Shown here: piece by piece, positions 35,618-45,303 of the stretch
Position numbering within the stretch: the stretch's first letter is position 1
Layout: each line of letters begins with the position of its first letter
DNA from: Symbiodinium natans
Taxonomy: Eukaryota > Sar > Dinophyceae > Suessiales > Symbiodiniaceae
Reading direction: 5' to 3'
DNA length: 64,000 bases
Assembly: GCA_905221605.1 (NCBI GenBank)
Contig: CAJNDS010002251.1
Location: forward strand, 237,501-301,500
The notes under the pieces: generated by a model
Told to the model about the DNA's origin: nothing
Seen by the model: the letters and a program-made list of their open reading frames with translations, nothing else
Database searches by the model: none
Made by a program: the position numbers and the translations under genes

Positions 35618-36028
35618 CAGAATTGCTCAATTTGAGCCCAGAAAATAAGCATGTTCAGTAGTCCTAACTCCTCCCCTGAGAGCAGCCTAACACAAAGCAT
35701 CGCGCATATCGAGCCGTAAGCCGCGGGGACAAGGGACATCTGGCAAGCCACAATGCTGCAGCTGCTTGAGGGTATGTGGGTGACTGGCTCAAGGCTCTGC
35801 TGAAGGCTCACACATCTGTAACCCTCCACCTGAAGGAGGTATAGTTCCAACTATCGTCGTAAGCTATAACTGTTGGCAACCAGATTTGGTGTACTTCTTG
35901 ACGCTGCTCAGAGTTCCTGCTTATATAAAGCTTTAAATTTAAAGTAAGCGTCACGGGCTTTGCATCCCCCCCCCAAAAAAAGAAGCCCAAAAGCACGACA
36001 TCGCTACTGCAGCTGCTGTTGGGACAAT
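35618..36028 (-). CDS. Minus-strand spliced gene 9 (3 exons), cysteine-rich hydrophobic protein
   Basis: Exons: 36028-35955, 35916-35895, 35829-35618, all in phase. The first gives IVPTAAAVAMSCFWASFFGG. The last is 70 codons between acceptor ATACCTCCTTCAG and donor GTTTAAACCC; it contains VACQMSLVPAAYGSICAM and ends in LLNMLIFWAQIEQF. Two or three hydrophobic stretches suggest a membrane protein. The donor lies at the start of the telomeric tract 35518-35615. No family was recognised. Confidence 0.62.
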
Positions 36029-36375
36029 CTTCTCCCATTCTCAAAGGGAGCGCCCGAAACTTACAGCACTACCAACCTTTCCCCCTGCAGCAACCAAGCC
36101 CCTCAAACCGACCCTAAACCGTAACCTCAAAACTCAAGACCAAAACCCCAAACCCCTCAATCCTGTTGGGGGCTAAGGGTTTAGGGCTTAAGATACGTTG
36201 CAAACATTGAGGAGGGGGAGCCTAAACCCAAAGCCCTAAACCCTAAAACGCAAACCCCCCTAAACCCTAAACCCTAAACCCTAAACCCTAAACCCTAAAC
36301 CCTAAACCATAAAACCCCAAACCCTAAACCCTAAACCCTATAAACCCTAAACCTAAACCCTAAACCCTGCCTAAC

Positions 36376-36465
36376 CGCGCCTCGGCCATGAAGAGGCCAA
36401 GGACGACCAGCAGCATCGGACAGAAAAGCGCCAGTCCCAGAGGCACGTTGCAACGGTGAAGCCTC
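36376..36465 (-). CDS. Minus-strand exon with a transmembrane helix
   Basis: Acceptor AACCCTCAG and donor GTTAGG. One frame includes VPLGLALFCPMLLVVLGLFM, a clear hydrophobic helix; another frame is also open. Confidence 0.5.
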
Positions 36466-37066
36466 CTGAGGGTTCAGGGTTCAGGGTTCAGGGTTGAGGG
36501 TTTAGGGTTTAGGGTTTTGTCGGGCTTCATCATGGGGACTTATGGGGTTATATGTAGGTCTGGATTATGGGTCTTGTTCAGGGGTTTTCGCGGCTGTGAT
36601 GGGGATTACAGGGTTTATCGGGCAATGGGGTTTATGGGGCTGATTATAGAGTTGGAGTTTAGCCATTTTGGCCCAATGAATGCGACAAAAAACACCTAGG
36701 CCTCATGACCCCTTAACCTGAAGCCTTTGCCGCGCAGTGTTTCGGCATGTTTGGAGGGGGCGGGATTAGGGTTTAATACCTATGGGGTTTTGACCGTTGG
36801 GTGTGGGGATTTGGGAAGTTGCGGATCGAGAATCGCGTTGCAGCCGCCAATTCTTGAACAACAAGTTTCATTCGACAGGGTTTAGGGTTTTTCGTGTCGG
36901 ATCCAAACTCAAAAAGACGCACTCTGGTCAAGCTAAGGAATCCTCGCTTCTTCCTGTTTACCTCTCCGTCCAGGCCGCCTTTGCGCGCCCTGGCCTTGCC
37001 GTTTGTACATAATCAAAAAGGGTTTTAGCCCGTGCGGCCGCCCACTAGTGTATGCATGAACTCACC

Positions 37067-37182
37067 AAACCCTAAACCCTAAACCCTAAACCCTAAACCC
37101 TAAACCCTAAACCCTAAACCCTAAACCCTAAACCCTAAACCCTAAATCCTTAAACCCTAAACCCTAAACCCTAAACCCTAAA
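37067..37182 (-). repeat. CCCTAAA tract
   Basis: About 16 units. A second tract at 37297-37367 changes strand in the middle (CCCTAAACCCTAGGGTTTAG), a head-to-head junction. A 28-nt exon with donor GTAAAC may lie at 36962-36989. Confidence 0.95.
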
Positions 37183-37400
37183 CGAGCAAGCAAGGACACA
37201 TAGAACCGGACCCAAAACAGCTCCCTCCATGGTCTCTTCACTTCTTTGCAGGGTGGCAACCCGCACAAGTTGAGCATCGACCCTGGCTTACGGGGTTAAC
37301 CCTAAACCCTAAACCCTAAACCCTAAACCCTAAACCCTAAACCCTAAACCCTAGGGTTTAGGGTTTCTAGGGACTTGGAGAGATGTTTATGTGGATGTAC

Positions 37401-37457
37401 GGTTTATAAGACTCGGCTGAAAACATCGAAATCCACCACCGCGGTGGTTGTGAATGC
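37401..37457 (-). CDS. Minus-strand exon
   Basis: Acceptor ATCATCAAAAG at a CAT-triplet and TAGA microsatellite (37461-37505); donor GTACAT. HSQPPRWWISMFSAESYK. Confidence 0.5.
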
Positions 37458-37543
37458 CTTTTGATGATGATGATGATGATAGATAGATAGATAGATAGAT
37501 AGATACAGAATCATTTGAGGGCTCCTTCAAGAACACATTCTGG

Positions 37544-37659
37544 TTGGTTCCCCCTTATCCTAACAGTCCTTAATAGGGATTCTAATCGGGAATACCATTA
37601 CGATAATCCCTAGTAGGGTTTAGGGTTTGGGACTGCTAGTACAAGGGGGAACGTCCCAA
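37544..37659. mobile_element. Family D TIR element with a 14-bp telomeric insertion
   Basis: TTGGTTCCCCCTTATCCTAA to ACAAGGGGGAACGTCCCAA. Bases 37616-37629 read GGGTTTAGGGTTTG, absent from the other arm and from the sister copies. Confidence 0.85.
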
Positions 37660-37735
37660 CATTCGGGTCTTGTTCCGCTTCAACCTCCTGGTGGAAGCTT
37701 GGCTGCCAGCTCCGGGGATTCAGTCGGAAGTTGGG

Positions 37736-37812
37736 TTTAGGGTTTAGGGTTTAGGGTTTAGGGTTTAGGGTTTAGGGTTTAGGGTTTAGGGTTTAGGGTT
37801 TAGGGTTTAGGG
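37736..37812 (+). repeat. TTTAGGG tract
   Basis: About eleven perfect units between two TIR elements. Confidence 0.95.
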
Positions 37813-37854
37813 TTGACTCAGGAAAGTTTTTGTGGTTTGGTGTCATTGGGCGTT

Positions 37855-37953
37855 TACCCAAAGGCTCCTATGCAGTACCTTTTTGTGGTAGCATACTAGA
37901 ATCCCCTATAACTAATCCAAAGAACAGGAGGAACTACATTGGAGCCTTTGGGG
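37855..37953. mobile_element. Family F TIR element, copy 3
   Basis: TTTACCCAAAGGCTCC to GGAGCCTTTGGGG with core GCATACTAGAATCCCC. Confidence 0.8.
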
Positions 37954-38031
37954 AGGCTATAAGTAGGGTTTGGGGTCTTGGGTTTTGGAATTGCGTTCAG
38001 GTTCGTGCCAGCGACGGAAGGATGCCCTTCC

Positions 38032-38138
38032 CACTTGGAGGTTCATGGGTAGTTGCAAGTAGGGTGCACCCTAAGTGCAGCTATAAGTACAGGTACCCTA
38101 GATAAGGTTCTTACGACTACCCATGAACCCCCAAGTAG
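38032..38138. mobile_element. Family B TIR element, copy 4
   Basis: CACTTGGAGGTTCATGGGTA to TACCCATGAACCCCCAAGTAG. Confidence 0.8.
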
Positions 38139-38188
38139 AGAAAGCGTGCAAACCCTAAACCCTAAACCCTAAACCCTAAACCCCAAAC

Positions 38189-38278
38189 CCTGCAGGGCCA
38201 GCGTCCGCATGCAAGTGCTCAGGCACGACCAGGTATCATCCCGCTGCACGGTCTGCATGTTGTCAATCAAGTGCTTGC
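38189..38278 (-). CDS. Minus-strand exon of 29 codons
   Basis: Acceptor CTTGAGAAAG and donor GTTTGGGG in the tract. KHLIDNMQTVQRDDTWSCLS at the start, then TCMRTLALQ. Strong coding character. Confidence 0.6.
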
Positions 38279-38305
38279 CTTTCTCAAGGGTTCTGAGGGT
38301 AGGGA

Positions 38306-38840
38306 AGGAGGGAATGAGGTACCCCTTAGAGGGTATATATATATATATATATAAGAGGTACCCTACTATATAATCCCTTATAGGGCATACACCATATATA
38401 TATATATATAAGAGCTACTCGGACTATGTAAGTCCTGAAAGGGTATGTATAAGAGGTACCCTACTATGAAATCCCTTAAAGGGATATGTATATGTATATG
38501 TGTAGACATGTATAAGAGGTTCCTACTGTGTTATCCCTTAAGGGTGGTTTTATGTAAGAGGTACCCTACTATATAATCACTTAAGGTGGTATATATATAT
38601 ATTATAAGAGGCACCCTACTACATAATTATAATCCCTTAAAAAGGGTATCCATTAGAGATACCCTGAAAGGGGTATATATATATATATATATAAGGCCTT
38701 ACTATTTAATCCCTTAAAGGGTCGTATAAGAGGTACCCTACTATAACATCGCTTAAAAAAGTGTATAAACGAGACACTCTACTCTATAATCCTTAACAGA
38801 ATATATATATATATGTAAAGGAGAAGTTCCTACTGTATAG
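38306..38840. repeat. Minisatellite of (TA)n plus AGAGGTACCCTACTATATAAT units
   Basis: About eight diverged 50-80 bp units, each a TA run, then AGAGGTACCCTACTA, then AATCCCTTAAAGGG. The only satellite-like array in the intron region. Confidence 0.9.
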
Positions 38841-39085
38841 TCTCTAATTCCCTCACTTCAGCCTCAGAAGGAGGTACTTCGGACTGAGGACAAGCTTAAG
38901 GTTAGGGCTTCGGGTTTAGGTTTTAGGGTTCAGGTTTCAAGCTGGAGTGAAGGATTCGATGGCTTATCTACGAGCTGGGAACAAGCTTGAGGTTGAGGTT
39001 TAGGGGTTTGGGTTTAGGGTTAGGGTTTAGGGTTTAAGGTTTAGGGTTTAGGGCTATTTGAGGGTCTAAGGTTTAGGGTTTGGGC

Positions 39086-40525
39086 AGTATCTTCTTGCAT
39101 TGGGCGGATTTGGGAACAGGCATGGCGGTAGCCCCCCGGGCAGACAGGGCACTGTAGGCGTCGCCAAAAGCCAGAAAAAGCCTGGCTTTCACACTTCTTC
39201 TTAGCAGCCCAGTAACCATATTATAATAAGGGCACCCATATTTTTTGGGTTGGCTATTTTACAAGGGCACCCAATACCAAAGAAGAGGGAAAAGGGTACC
39301 ACTGGGCTGCCAAGTCTTCCCTCTCCGCACGTCAGCCTAGGCACGATATACTGAACCCTTAGCCCTGAACCCAATACTCTTCAGATCTGCAGTTGCTATC
39401 TTTCAGCAGGTGCAACAACATCACCCTCAACCCCAAAAACGCTAGACCCTGGATGAGCGCAGTGAGGTTTTTCGTTGACAGGTCACTAGTTTCTGGGTAG
39501 CTCTCTGAAGTCTTGATCCCCGAAACCCTAAACTCGAAAAGCGTTGGGGTTTAGGGTTTAGGGTTTAAGGTTTAGGGGACCCGAAACCCTACCCCCAAGA
39601 ACGGCTCATAATTACGACAGATGAACCCGCAAGTATTTCTAGCATCTCGCCAAGCAGGGTTTAGGGTTTAGGGTTTAGGGTTTAGGGTTTGGGATTTAGG
39701 GCTTAGGGCTCAGGCGATTACGCTGCAAGCAGAGGTCGTGATTTCGTGAAGGCTTCTCAAAGCTCCAGGGGCTGCTCCCGAAATCCTCAAACCTAAAACC
39801 CTAAAACGCTAAAACCCTAAACCCTAAACCCTAAACCCTAAACCTAGTGATGAGGCTTTATAAGGGGCGGGGCCACGTTGCGGCAGTCGGGAAGAGATTG
39901 GCCCAATCGGCGTTAGGGCTGGTAAGGGCCAGGCTTTTTACTAACATGCGTCAAGAAGAGTCCCTCAACTCAAAGGGGACTTCGCAGTGTTTAGGGTTTA
40001 GGGTTTAGGGTTTAGGGGTAACGAGCCCACAAAGACGGTTCAAGAAGACCCCTGGCGCCAATCTTGAAAACTTGATTTGCCAGAGCAAAACTTGACGCAA
40101 TCCCTGAGCCCTCCACTCCACACCCTCAAACACCGAGCTTAGAAACATGTCATCGATGGTGATCAGGAAGGTCAGGGCCAAGCTATTCAAGATCAGGTCC
40201 TTCGTCGGTTCAGCGTAGGAAGTATGCAGTGTTTATAGGGTCGCGTCTGCTTTCGAGTGGGGTGTAGAAAAACGGCAGCTGCGGCCGTCTTCACATGAGC
40301 AGCAACGCGTCGGAGGATGGCTAAGATTGTGAGGCAAAAAACATGATTGAGTTTGGAGTTCATGGTTGAGGATCCATCAAGGAATGAGGATGCTGAACAT
40401 ATCGACATCCCGAATGAGATGCACAACTTCTCAACTTTTACACAACTGAATTGACCCCGCAGCTCAGGCACCGAGATGTCCCTGACCACGAAGAGATACT
40501 GGATGCCGAGTATGTACAAGAACAC
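39086..40525 (-). CDS. Minus-strand spliced gene 10 (9 exons), probable membrane protein
   Basis: Exons: 40525-40447, 40392-40343, 40199-40092, 39963-39942, 39918-39877, 39771-39722, 39645-39627, 39504-39448, 39181-39086 (GC donor). All eight junctions are in phase. The 36-codon exon 40199-40092 begins DLILNSLALTFLITIDDMFL, a pattern I know from multi-pass dinoflagellate membrane proteins of unknown function; this recollection is not a search result. The first exon, VFLYILGIQYLFVVRDISVP, is also hydrophobic. Acceptor GGCCCTTACCAG (39918) and donor GTAAAAAG (39942) are good. A possible exon at 40320-40295 breaks phase and was omitted. A family H element lies in the intron 39447-39182. Confidence 0.65.
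39200..39314. mobile_element. Family H TIR element, copy 1
   Basis: CTTAGCAGCCCAGTAACCAT to GGGTACCACTGGGCTGCCAAG, 115 bp. Confidence 0.8.
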
Positions 40526-40767
40526 CTCAGAGTTGGTGGCGCACGGAGGCCCCAACAAGTCGGACATTGAGAAGAAGGGAGGGTGTCATCTGAATATGTT
40601 ATTGTATTACTTTTTTTGTTTGGGGAGGGTGGGGGGGGGGTAGGGTGTTGGGTTTACGGTTTAGGGCTTTGGGCTTGGGATATGTTACCCCTAAATACGA
40701 AGCCCCTACTATTCGGTACCCTGAAACCCCTGCACCGGGCAGCAAAGAGATCCCTGCAACGCCAATT

Positions 40768-40875
40768 ACCTACAGCTTTCTGGGTTCTACCTGTTTATTC
40801 AGGGAGAACTAACCCTAAACCCTAAACCTGATGTAATTCAGGGGGAAGTAACACTAAACTGCGGGTAATTGGGGT
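40768..40875. mobile_element. Inverted-repeat element split by a telomeric insertion
   Basis: Ends CCAATTACCTACAG and CTGCGGGTAATTGG. The centre holds CCCTAAACCCTAAACC (40813-40828) between imperfect direct copies ATTCAGGGAGAACTAAC and ATTCAGGGGGAAGTAAC. Relatives lie at 25140-25200 and 27386-27460. Confidence 0.65.
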
Positions 40876-41084
40876 TACAGGGCTCTCCACAACCGTAAAA
40901 CTCGAGTCCGTACGGCCCTTCAGCCCGTAAATCCTTAGACGGTGTACGGTGGCCTGGTCTTAGGCAATCCGGCCTTGAAGCCCTGAAGCCCTTAAAGGGT
41001 TTAGGGTTCAGAGGCCCTCACCCTAAACCCTAAACCCTAAACCCTAAACCCTAAACCCTAAACCCTAAACCCTAAACCCTAAAC

Positions 41085-41180
41085 CTGCATCCACTGTAAG
41101 GCCGCGGTGCCAGCAGCAGCGTCTGCGGAACCAGAATGAGCATGGCGACGACCACCCGATACCATCCTCGCAAGCTGACT
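41085..41180 (-). CDS. Minus-strand exon with a hydrophobic helix
   Basis: Acceptor CACCTCCAAG and donor GTTTAGGG. WYRVVVAMLILVPQTLLLAP. The exon fills the gap between a CCCTAAA tract (41030-41084) and the long TTTAGGG tract. Probably an upstream part of gene 10, with exons between unresolved. Confidence 0.6.
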
Positions 41181-41187
41181 CTTGGAG

Positions 41188-41396
41188 GTGTAGGGTTTAG
41201 GGTTTAGGGTTTAGGGTTAGGGTTTAGGGTTTAGGGTTTAGGGTTTAGGGTTTAGGGTTTAGGGTTTAGGGTTTAGGGTTTAGGGTTTAGGGTTTAGGGT
41301 TTAGGGTTTAGGGTTTAGGGTTTAGGGTTTAGGGTTTAGGGTTTAGGGTTTAGGGTTTAGGGTTTAGGGTTTAGGGTTTAGGGTTTAGGGTTTAGA
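41188..41396 (+). repeat. Long perfect TTTAGGG tract (about 30 units)
   Basis: Only one short unit (TTAGGG) near the start; the most homogeneous tract in the window. Confidence 0.97.
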
Positions 41397-41700
41397 GTCT
41401 CGAGATGGTCTTCAAGGAGCATGGGGTGCCCTCTTGCGGACAAGTGGCGGGGCAGCGCTACAAGCGCATACCTGGGCAACTGAAATATCCTAAACCCTAA
41501 ACCCTAAACCCTAAATCTCCCTAAGCCCGAAACTCTTAACCCCCCCCCCACCCCCCCGCCCACCCAGATGGGGGTTCAGGGTTTTTGGGTTAGGATGCGC
41601 TTTCAAAGGCTCCAGGACTAGAGTGACTAGACTTGGGGCGTTGGAAACGTAGGGAAGCCTCGGTGGCCGCGGTTAGGTTCAGAGTGTGCAGGTGTTGTCA

Positions 41701-41897
41701 TACCCAGACCCCTAGGAGAATCCAAGAAGTAGATCCCCTTAAGGGTTCCTAAGAATTAAGTAGATCCCCTTAAGGGTTCCTAAGAACTACCCAATAGTAG
41801 TACTAGATCCCCTTAAGGGTTCCTAAGAACTACCCAAGAGTAGTATAGGGTACTATTTGGGGGCTCTATTTTTTGGATCCTCCCAGGGGTCTGGGTA
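41701..41897. mobile_element. TIR element with internal triplication
   Basis: TACCCAGACCCCTAGGAG to CTCCCAGGGGTCTGGGTA. Inside, a 40-50 bp unit AGATCCCCTTAAGGGTTCCT is present three times. Single copy in the window. Confidence 0.8.
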
Positions 41898-43061
41898 CCT
41901 GATCACGGTGACACTACAGTAAGTATCCCTAATTATCGCCCCTCAAACCCTAAGCCCTAAACCCTGAACCCTAAACCCTAAACCCTAAACCCTAAACCCT
42001 AAAGGGTTGTTACGTAGACTTCCAAGAAGGAATCCCCGCAGACTGAGTTGTATGCACCACAGCTTGGATTCTAAGTGCCCTACACAACGAAGCCCCAAGA
42101 GTAACCCAGGAATAACAACCCTAAACCCTAAACCCTAAACCCTAAACCCTAAACCCTTTGTGGTTTGAAGGGCTTGTAAGGAAAACTACACCCTAGTAAA
42201 CGGGATGAAGGGCCCACTTTGGGCCCGAGTAGCCTTTAGACCTTAAACCCTACATTCCCATTGCACCTAAACCCTAAACCCTAAACCCTAAACCCTAAAC
42301 CCTAAACCCTAAACACTAAACCCTAAACCCTTCTTTCCCCCCTCATCCTTCGCCCTGGTGCTGTGCACCCTGGCCGCCACCGACTTTGGCCACGGACTCC
42401 TGACCAGCCTGGCAGCATGAATCGAAGGCCCGGTTCGGGGTTTAGGGTTTAGGGCTAGGGTTTAGGGCTAGGGTTTGGGGTTAGGGTTTGGGTTTTAGGG
42501 TTTGGGTTTTTAGGGTTTAGGGTTTAGAGTTTGCGTGTTGAGGGTTTGGGGTTTAGGGTTCGACTTTTTGAGGGCCCTGAAGGTTCTTGCTTAGGCTTGT
42601 AGGGCTTTGAAGGCTCTTGAATTTAGGGTTTGGGATTTAGGGCTTGGGTTTAGGGTTTAGGAGTTAGGCCGCAGGGTTCAGGATTCAAGGGTTTAGGGCA
42701 ATATTAGAAGACCAGTGCCGCCAAGAACCCAAGTTTTCAGAACTCAGCAGTACATCTTCTCTGACTCATAACACCCTAAACCCTAAACCCTGAACCCTGA
42801 ACCCTAAACCCTAAACCCTACCCTAAACACTACCCCTGAACCCTAAACCTAAAAACACCCAAACCCTCCGAAGACACCCAAACCCTCCGAAGGACCCGAG
42901 AAAGTCCCATGGCCAACATGGGAGAGTTAGAGTGCGCGCCTGCGCCCTTGGCAGACCAAGGAAAGCCTCCCACCAGAGGCACAGCCTTGTAAGAGGGGTC
43001 TTCATGACTAGAATGTAGGGTTTAGGGTTTAGGGCTTAGGGTTTGGGGTTTTGGACCTGGA

Positions 43062-43157
43062 TAATTAGAATTAGGGTTTTGGGGGTTCTTCTAGTATAGT
43101 TTTATAGGGGCCAGAAGGGAATACCATCAGTATTTGCTGAAATCCGACCCTTTTGTA
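43062..43157 (+). mobile_element. Family G repeat copy
   Basis: ATAATTAGAATTAGGGTTTT, GGGGGTTCTTCTAGTATAG, CAGAAGGGAATACCATCAG; ends at exon 43250-43161. Confidence 0.6.
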
Positions 43158-43160
43158 TAC

Positions 43161-43250
43161 TGCCAACGCCACAGAAAGCGGAGGCGGCGATTTCGTAGTT
43201 TTCGGCAGTCAAGTAGACACTTAGCTTCTTCGCTAAGGATCTCCTGCGTT
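43161..43250 (-). CDS. Minus-strand exon of 29 codons
   Basis: Acceptor CCATGCGAGAAG and donor GTATAC. RRRSLAKKLSVYLTAENYEI then AASAFCGVG; two other frames contain stops or are less protein-like. Confidence 0.62.
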
Positions 43251-43287
43251 CTTCTCGCATGGGACGTCCGATGACATCTTGCCCCTA

Positions 43288-43423
43288 GACCCCTACAGGG
43301 TGGGGCCCCCTTACTATACTAACTGTAGTTAAGGGACTTATAACCTAACTTGGGGTCCTTATAACCCAATTTAGGGCCCTTATAACTCTACTTATAACTA
43401 GGGGGCCCCACCCTGTAGACCCC
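43288..43423 (+). mobile_element. Family E TIR element with flanking duplication
   Basis: TACAGGGTGGGGCCCCCTTA to CTAGGGGGCCCCACCCTGTA (43294-43417), flanked on both sides by GACCCC. Confidence 0.9.
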
Positions 43424-43485
43424 TAAACCCAAAACCCTAAACCCTAAATCAATCTGAGCCCTGGCTTGCAAGGGCTTGCAGCGAC

Positions 43486-43540
43486 GGGGCTGTCGGAACT
43501 CCGGAAGCATGGCCATCGCCCAGAGAAGCACGATCCAAGC
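43486..43540 (-). CDS. Minus-strand exon with a hydrophobic helix
   Basis: Acceptor CTTTCTCTCAAG and donor GTCGCT. AWIVLLWAMAMLPEFRQP. Confidence 0.55.
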
Positions 43541-43975
43541 CTTGAGAGAAAGGGTTTCGGGTTTAGGGTTTAGGGTTTAGGGTTTAGGGGGTTTAGGGGG
43601 TTTAGGGGGTTTAGGGGGTTTAGGGAGTTTCGGGGGGTTTCGGGAGTTTAGGGAGTGTAGGGTTCAGGGCTGCTTGGGTGCTTCAATTCCTTCTGCTCCA
43701 GCCCTTCTTGAAGCGCTCGGGATTTCAGGCATGGTGGACAGAGCCGAGGGAGTGGGTTTAGGGTTTTAGCGTTTCAGGGGTTTAGGGTAACCCCAAACCC
43801 TAAACCCTAAACCCTAAACCCTAAACCCAAAACCCAAAACCCAAAACCCAAAACCCAAAACCCAAAACTCAAAACCCTAACGGTCCATTCAGCCCCTAAG
43901 TCCGAAAACCCCTGAATCCCCATAGAAACACGCCGGGATTTCAGGGCGACGAGGCTTCCAAGAGCTGCGCCCCGC

Positions 43976-44100
43976 AACTCCTATATAAGAGGGTTTAGGG
44001 TTTAGGGTTTAGGGTTTAGGGTTTAGGGTTTAGGGTTTAGGGTTTAGGGTAGGACTTTTGGGTCTAAGTATATAATAATAAGGTACATGGACCCTTAGGG
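43976..44100. mobile_element. Half of a family A element joined to a TTTAGGG tract
   Basis: Right half (44051-44100) AGGACTTTTGGGTCTAAGTA to ACCCTTAGGG is intact. It is preceded by about nine TTTAGGG units. Left of those, AACTCCTATATAAG (43976-43989) matches the element just upstream of the break. Confidence 0.7.
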
Positions 44101-44434
44101 AGTGAGAGCTTCTAGGCATCTGAAAGTCCTAAACCCTCAACCCTAAACCCCAAACGGGCCCTAAACCCGAAACCCGAAACCCGAAACCCTCCACCCGAAA
44201 CCCTAAACCATGAAAGTTTAGCTGTTGAGGGTGGCTGTGAAAGCCTCGAGCTCTATGGAGGCCCTTCCACGTTCCTTGGTGGTGCCCCTGAGACCTACAA
44301 AACTCATTTGGGCTTAGGGGTTTCATACCCTAACCCTAAACCCTAAACCCTAAACCCTAAACCCTAAACCCTAAACCCTAAACCCTTTACAAGCATTGGG
44401 TTTGGGGGTTTGCGGGCCTTCAGCCGGTTCATAC

Positions 44435-44538
44435 CTGCAGCCAAAGGGTCCAAAAAGGCCTGAAAGAGTCGAGATCGAACGGCCAGCGGGCCATTGTAGA
44501 GGTCGCTCTTGGCGTAGGTGGTCACGGCCTCGCTGCCA
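44435..44538 (-). CDS. Minus-strand exon of 34 codons
   Basis: Acceptor ACCCCTAAG and donor GTATGAAC. GSEAVTTYAKSDLYNGPLAV at the start and RSRLFQAFLDPLAA at the end. It lies between a CCCTAAA tract (44333) and a TTTAGGG tract (44545). Confidence 0.65.
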
Positions 44539-44710
44539 CTTAGGGGTTTAGGGTTTAGGGTTTAGGGTTTAGGGTTTAGGGGTTAGGGTTTAGGGTTTCA
44601 CCTAGGGGTTTTAGGGATTGGGCTGTTGAAGCTTCGGGTTTTCGTGGGTTTTGTTTCTTTTTTTTCGTGGTTGGGGTTTCGGGGTTTTGAGTTGTGTCGG
44701 TTCGGGTCTT

Positions 44711-44969
44711 CTACTTGGCGGTTCATGTCACTTATTAACCAATTATAACTGCACTTACAACCCAAATTATAACCATATTGGGGCAGTTCAGGGGCTTAGA
44801 AGTGGGTTAGAAGTACAGTTATAATTCCCTAAGGGTCCATGTACCTGGTTATGGAATACTTGGGCCTTAAAGTACTCCCGATATAAGGACTTTGTGGGTC
44901 TAAGTATATAATAATAATGTACATGGCCCCTTCGGGATTGGTTAATAAGTACCATGAACCTCCAAGTAG
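44711..44969. mobile_element. Family B TIR element interrupted by a family A element
   Basis: CTACTTGGCGGTTCATGTCA to CATGAACCTCCAAGTAG; its right arm is split by the element at 44827. Confidence 0.9.
44827..44936. mobile_element. Family A TIR element nested in family B (TSD ATT)
   Basis: CCCTAAGGGTCCATGTACCT to TGTACATGGCCCCTTCGGG. The host arm reads TTATAATT before it and ATTGGTTAATAAG after it, while the host's intact left arm gives TTATAATTGGTTAATAAG, so ATT was duplicated. Confidence 0.92.
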
Positions 44970-45303
44970 GGATTCAGAAGTTTGGGCTGCATCTGCGGCT
45001 GAATAAACATGAAGGCTCGGGCTTTGATTCGGGGTAAACTTTAGGGTTTAGGGTTTAGGGTTTAGGGTTTAGGGTTTAGGGTACGGGGCAAACATGGGCG
45101 GAAAGCTTCAGCGCTCAACGAGGTGTTGATTCCATTGTTCCAGTTGGTTGGGGTTTAGGGGGTTTACTGCTTTCAGTTTTAGCGCTGTTGGGGTTTAGGG
45201 TTTACCAGGACGGGCTATTCGGGCCTATCATTCACATAACCAACCCTATGAAGGGCCTCTTTAAGGGGTTATAGGGTTTAAGCCAGGGTAAGAAAGCTGC
45301 GTC

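Noticed and set aside
36657-36677. TAGCCATTTTGGCCCAA, close to the dinoflagellate spliced-leader core
   Set aside because: 16 of 17 core bases match, but the 5' CCG and final G are missing, and it lies on plus away from any exon; could be chance.
38306-38840. CRISPR-like array
   Set aside because: Units are diverged TA-rich minisatellite repeats without spacers of constant size.
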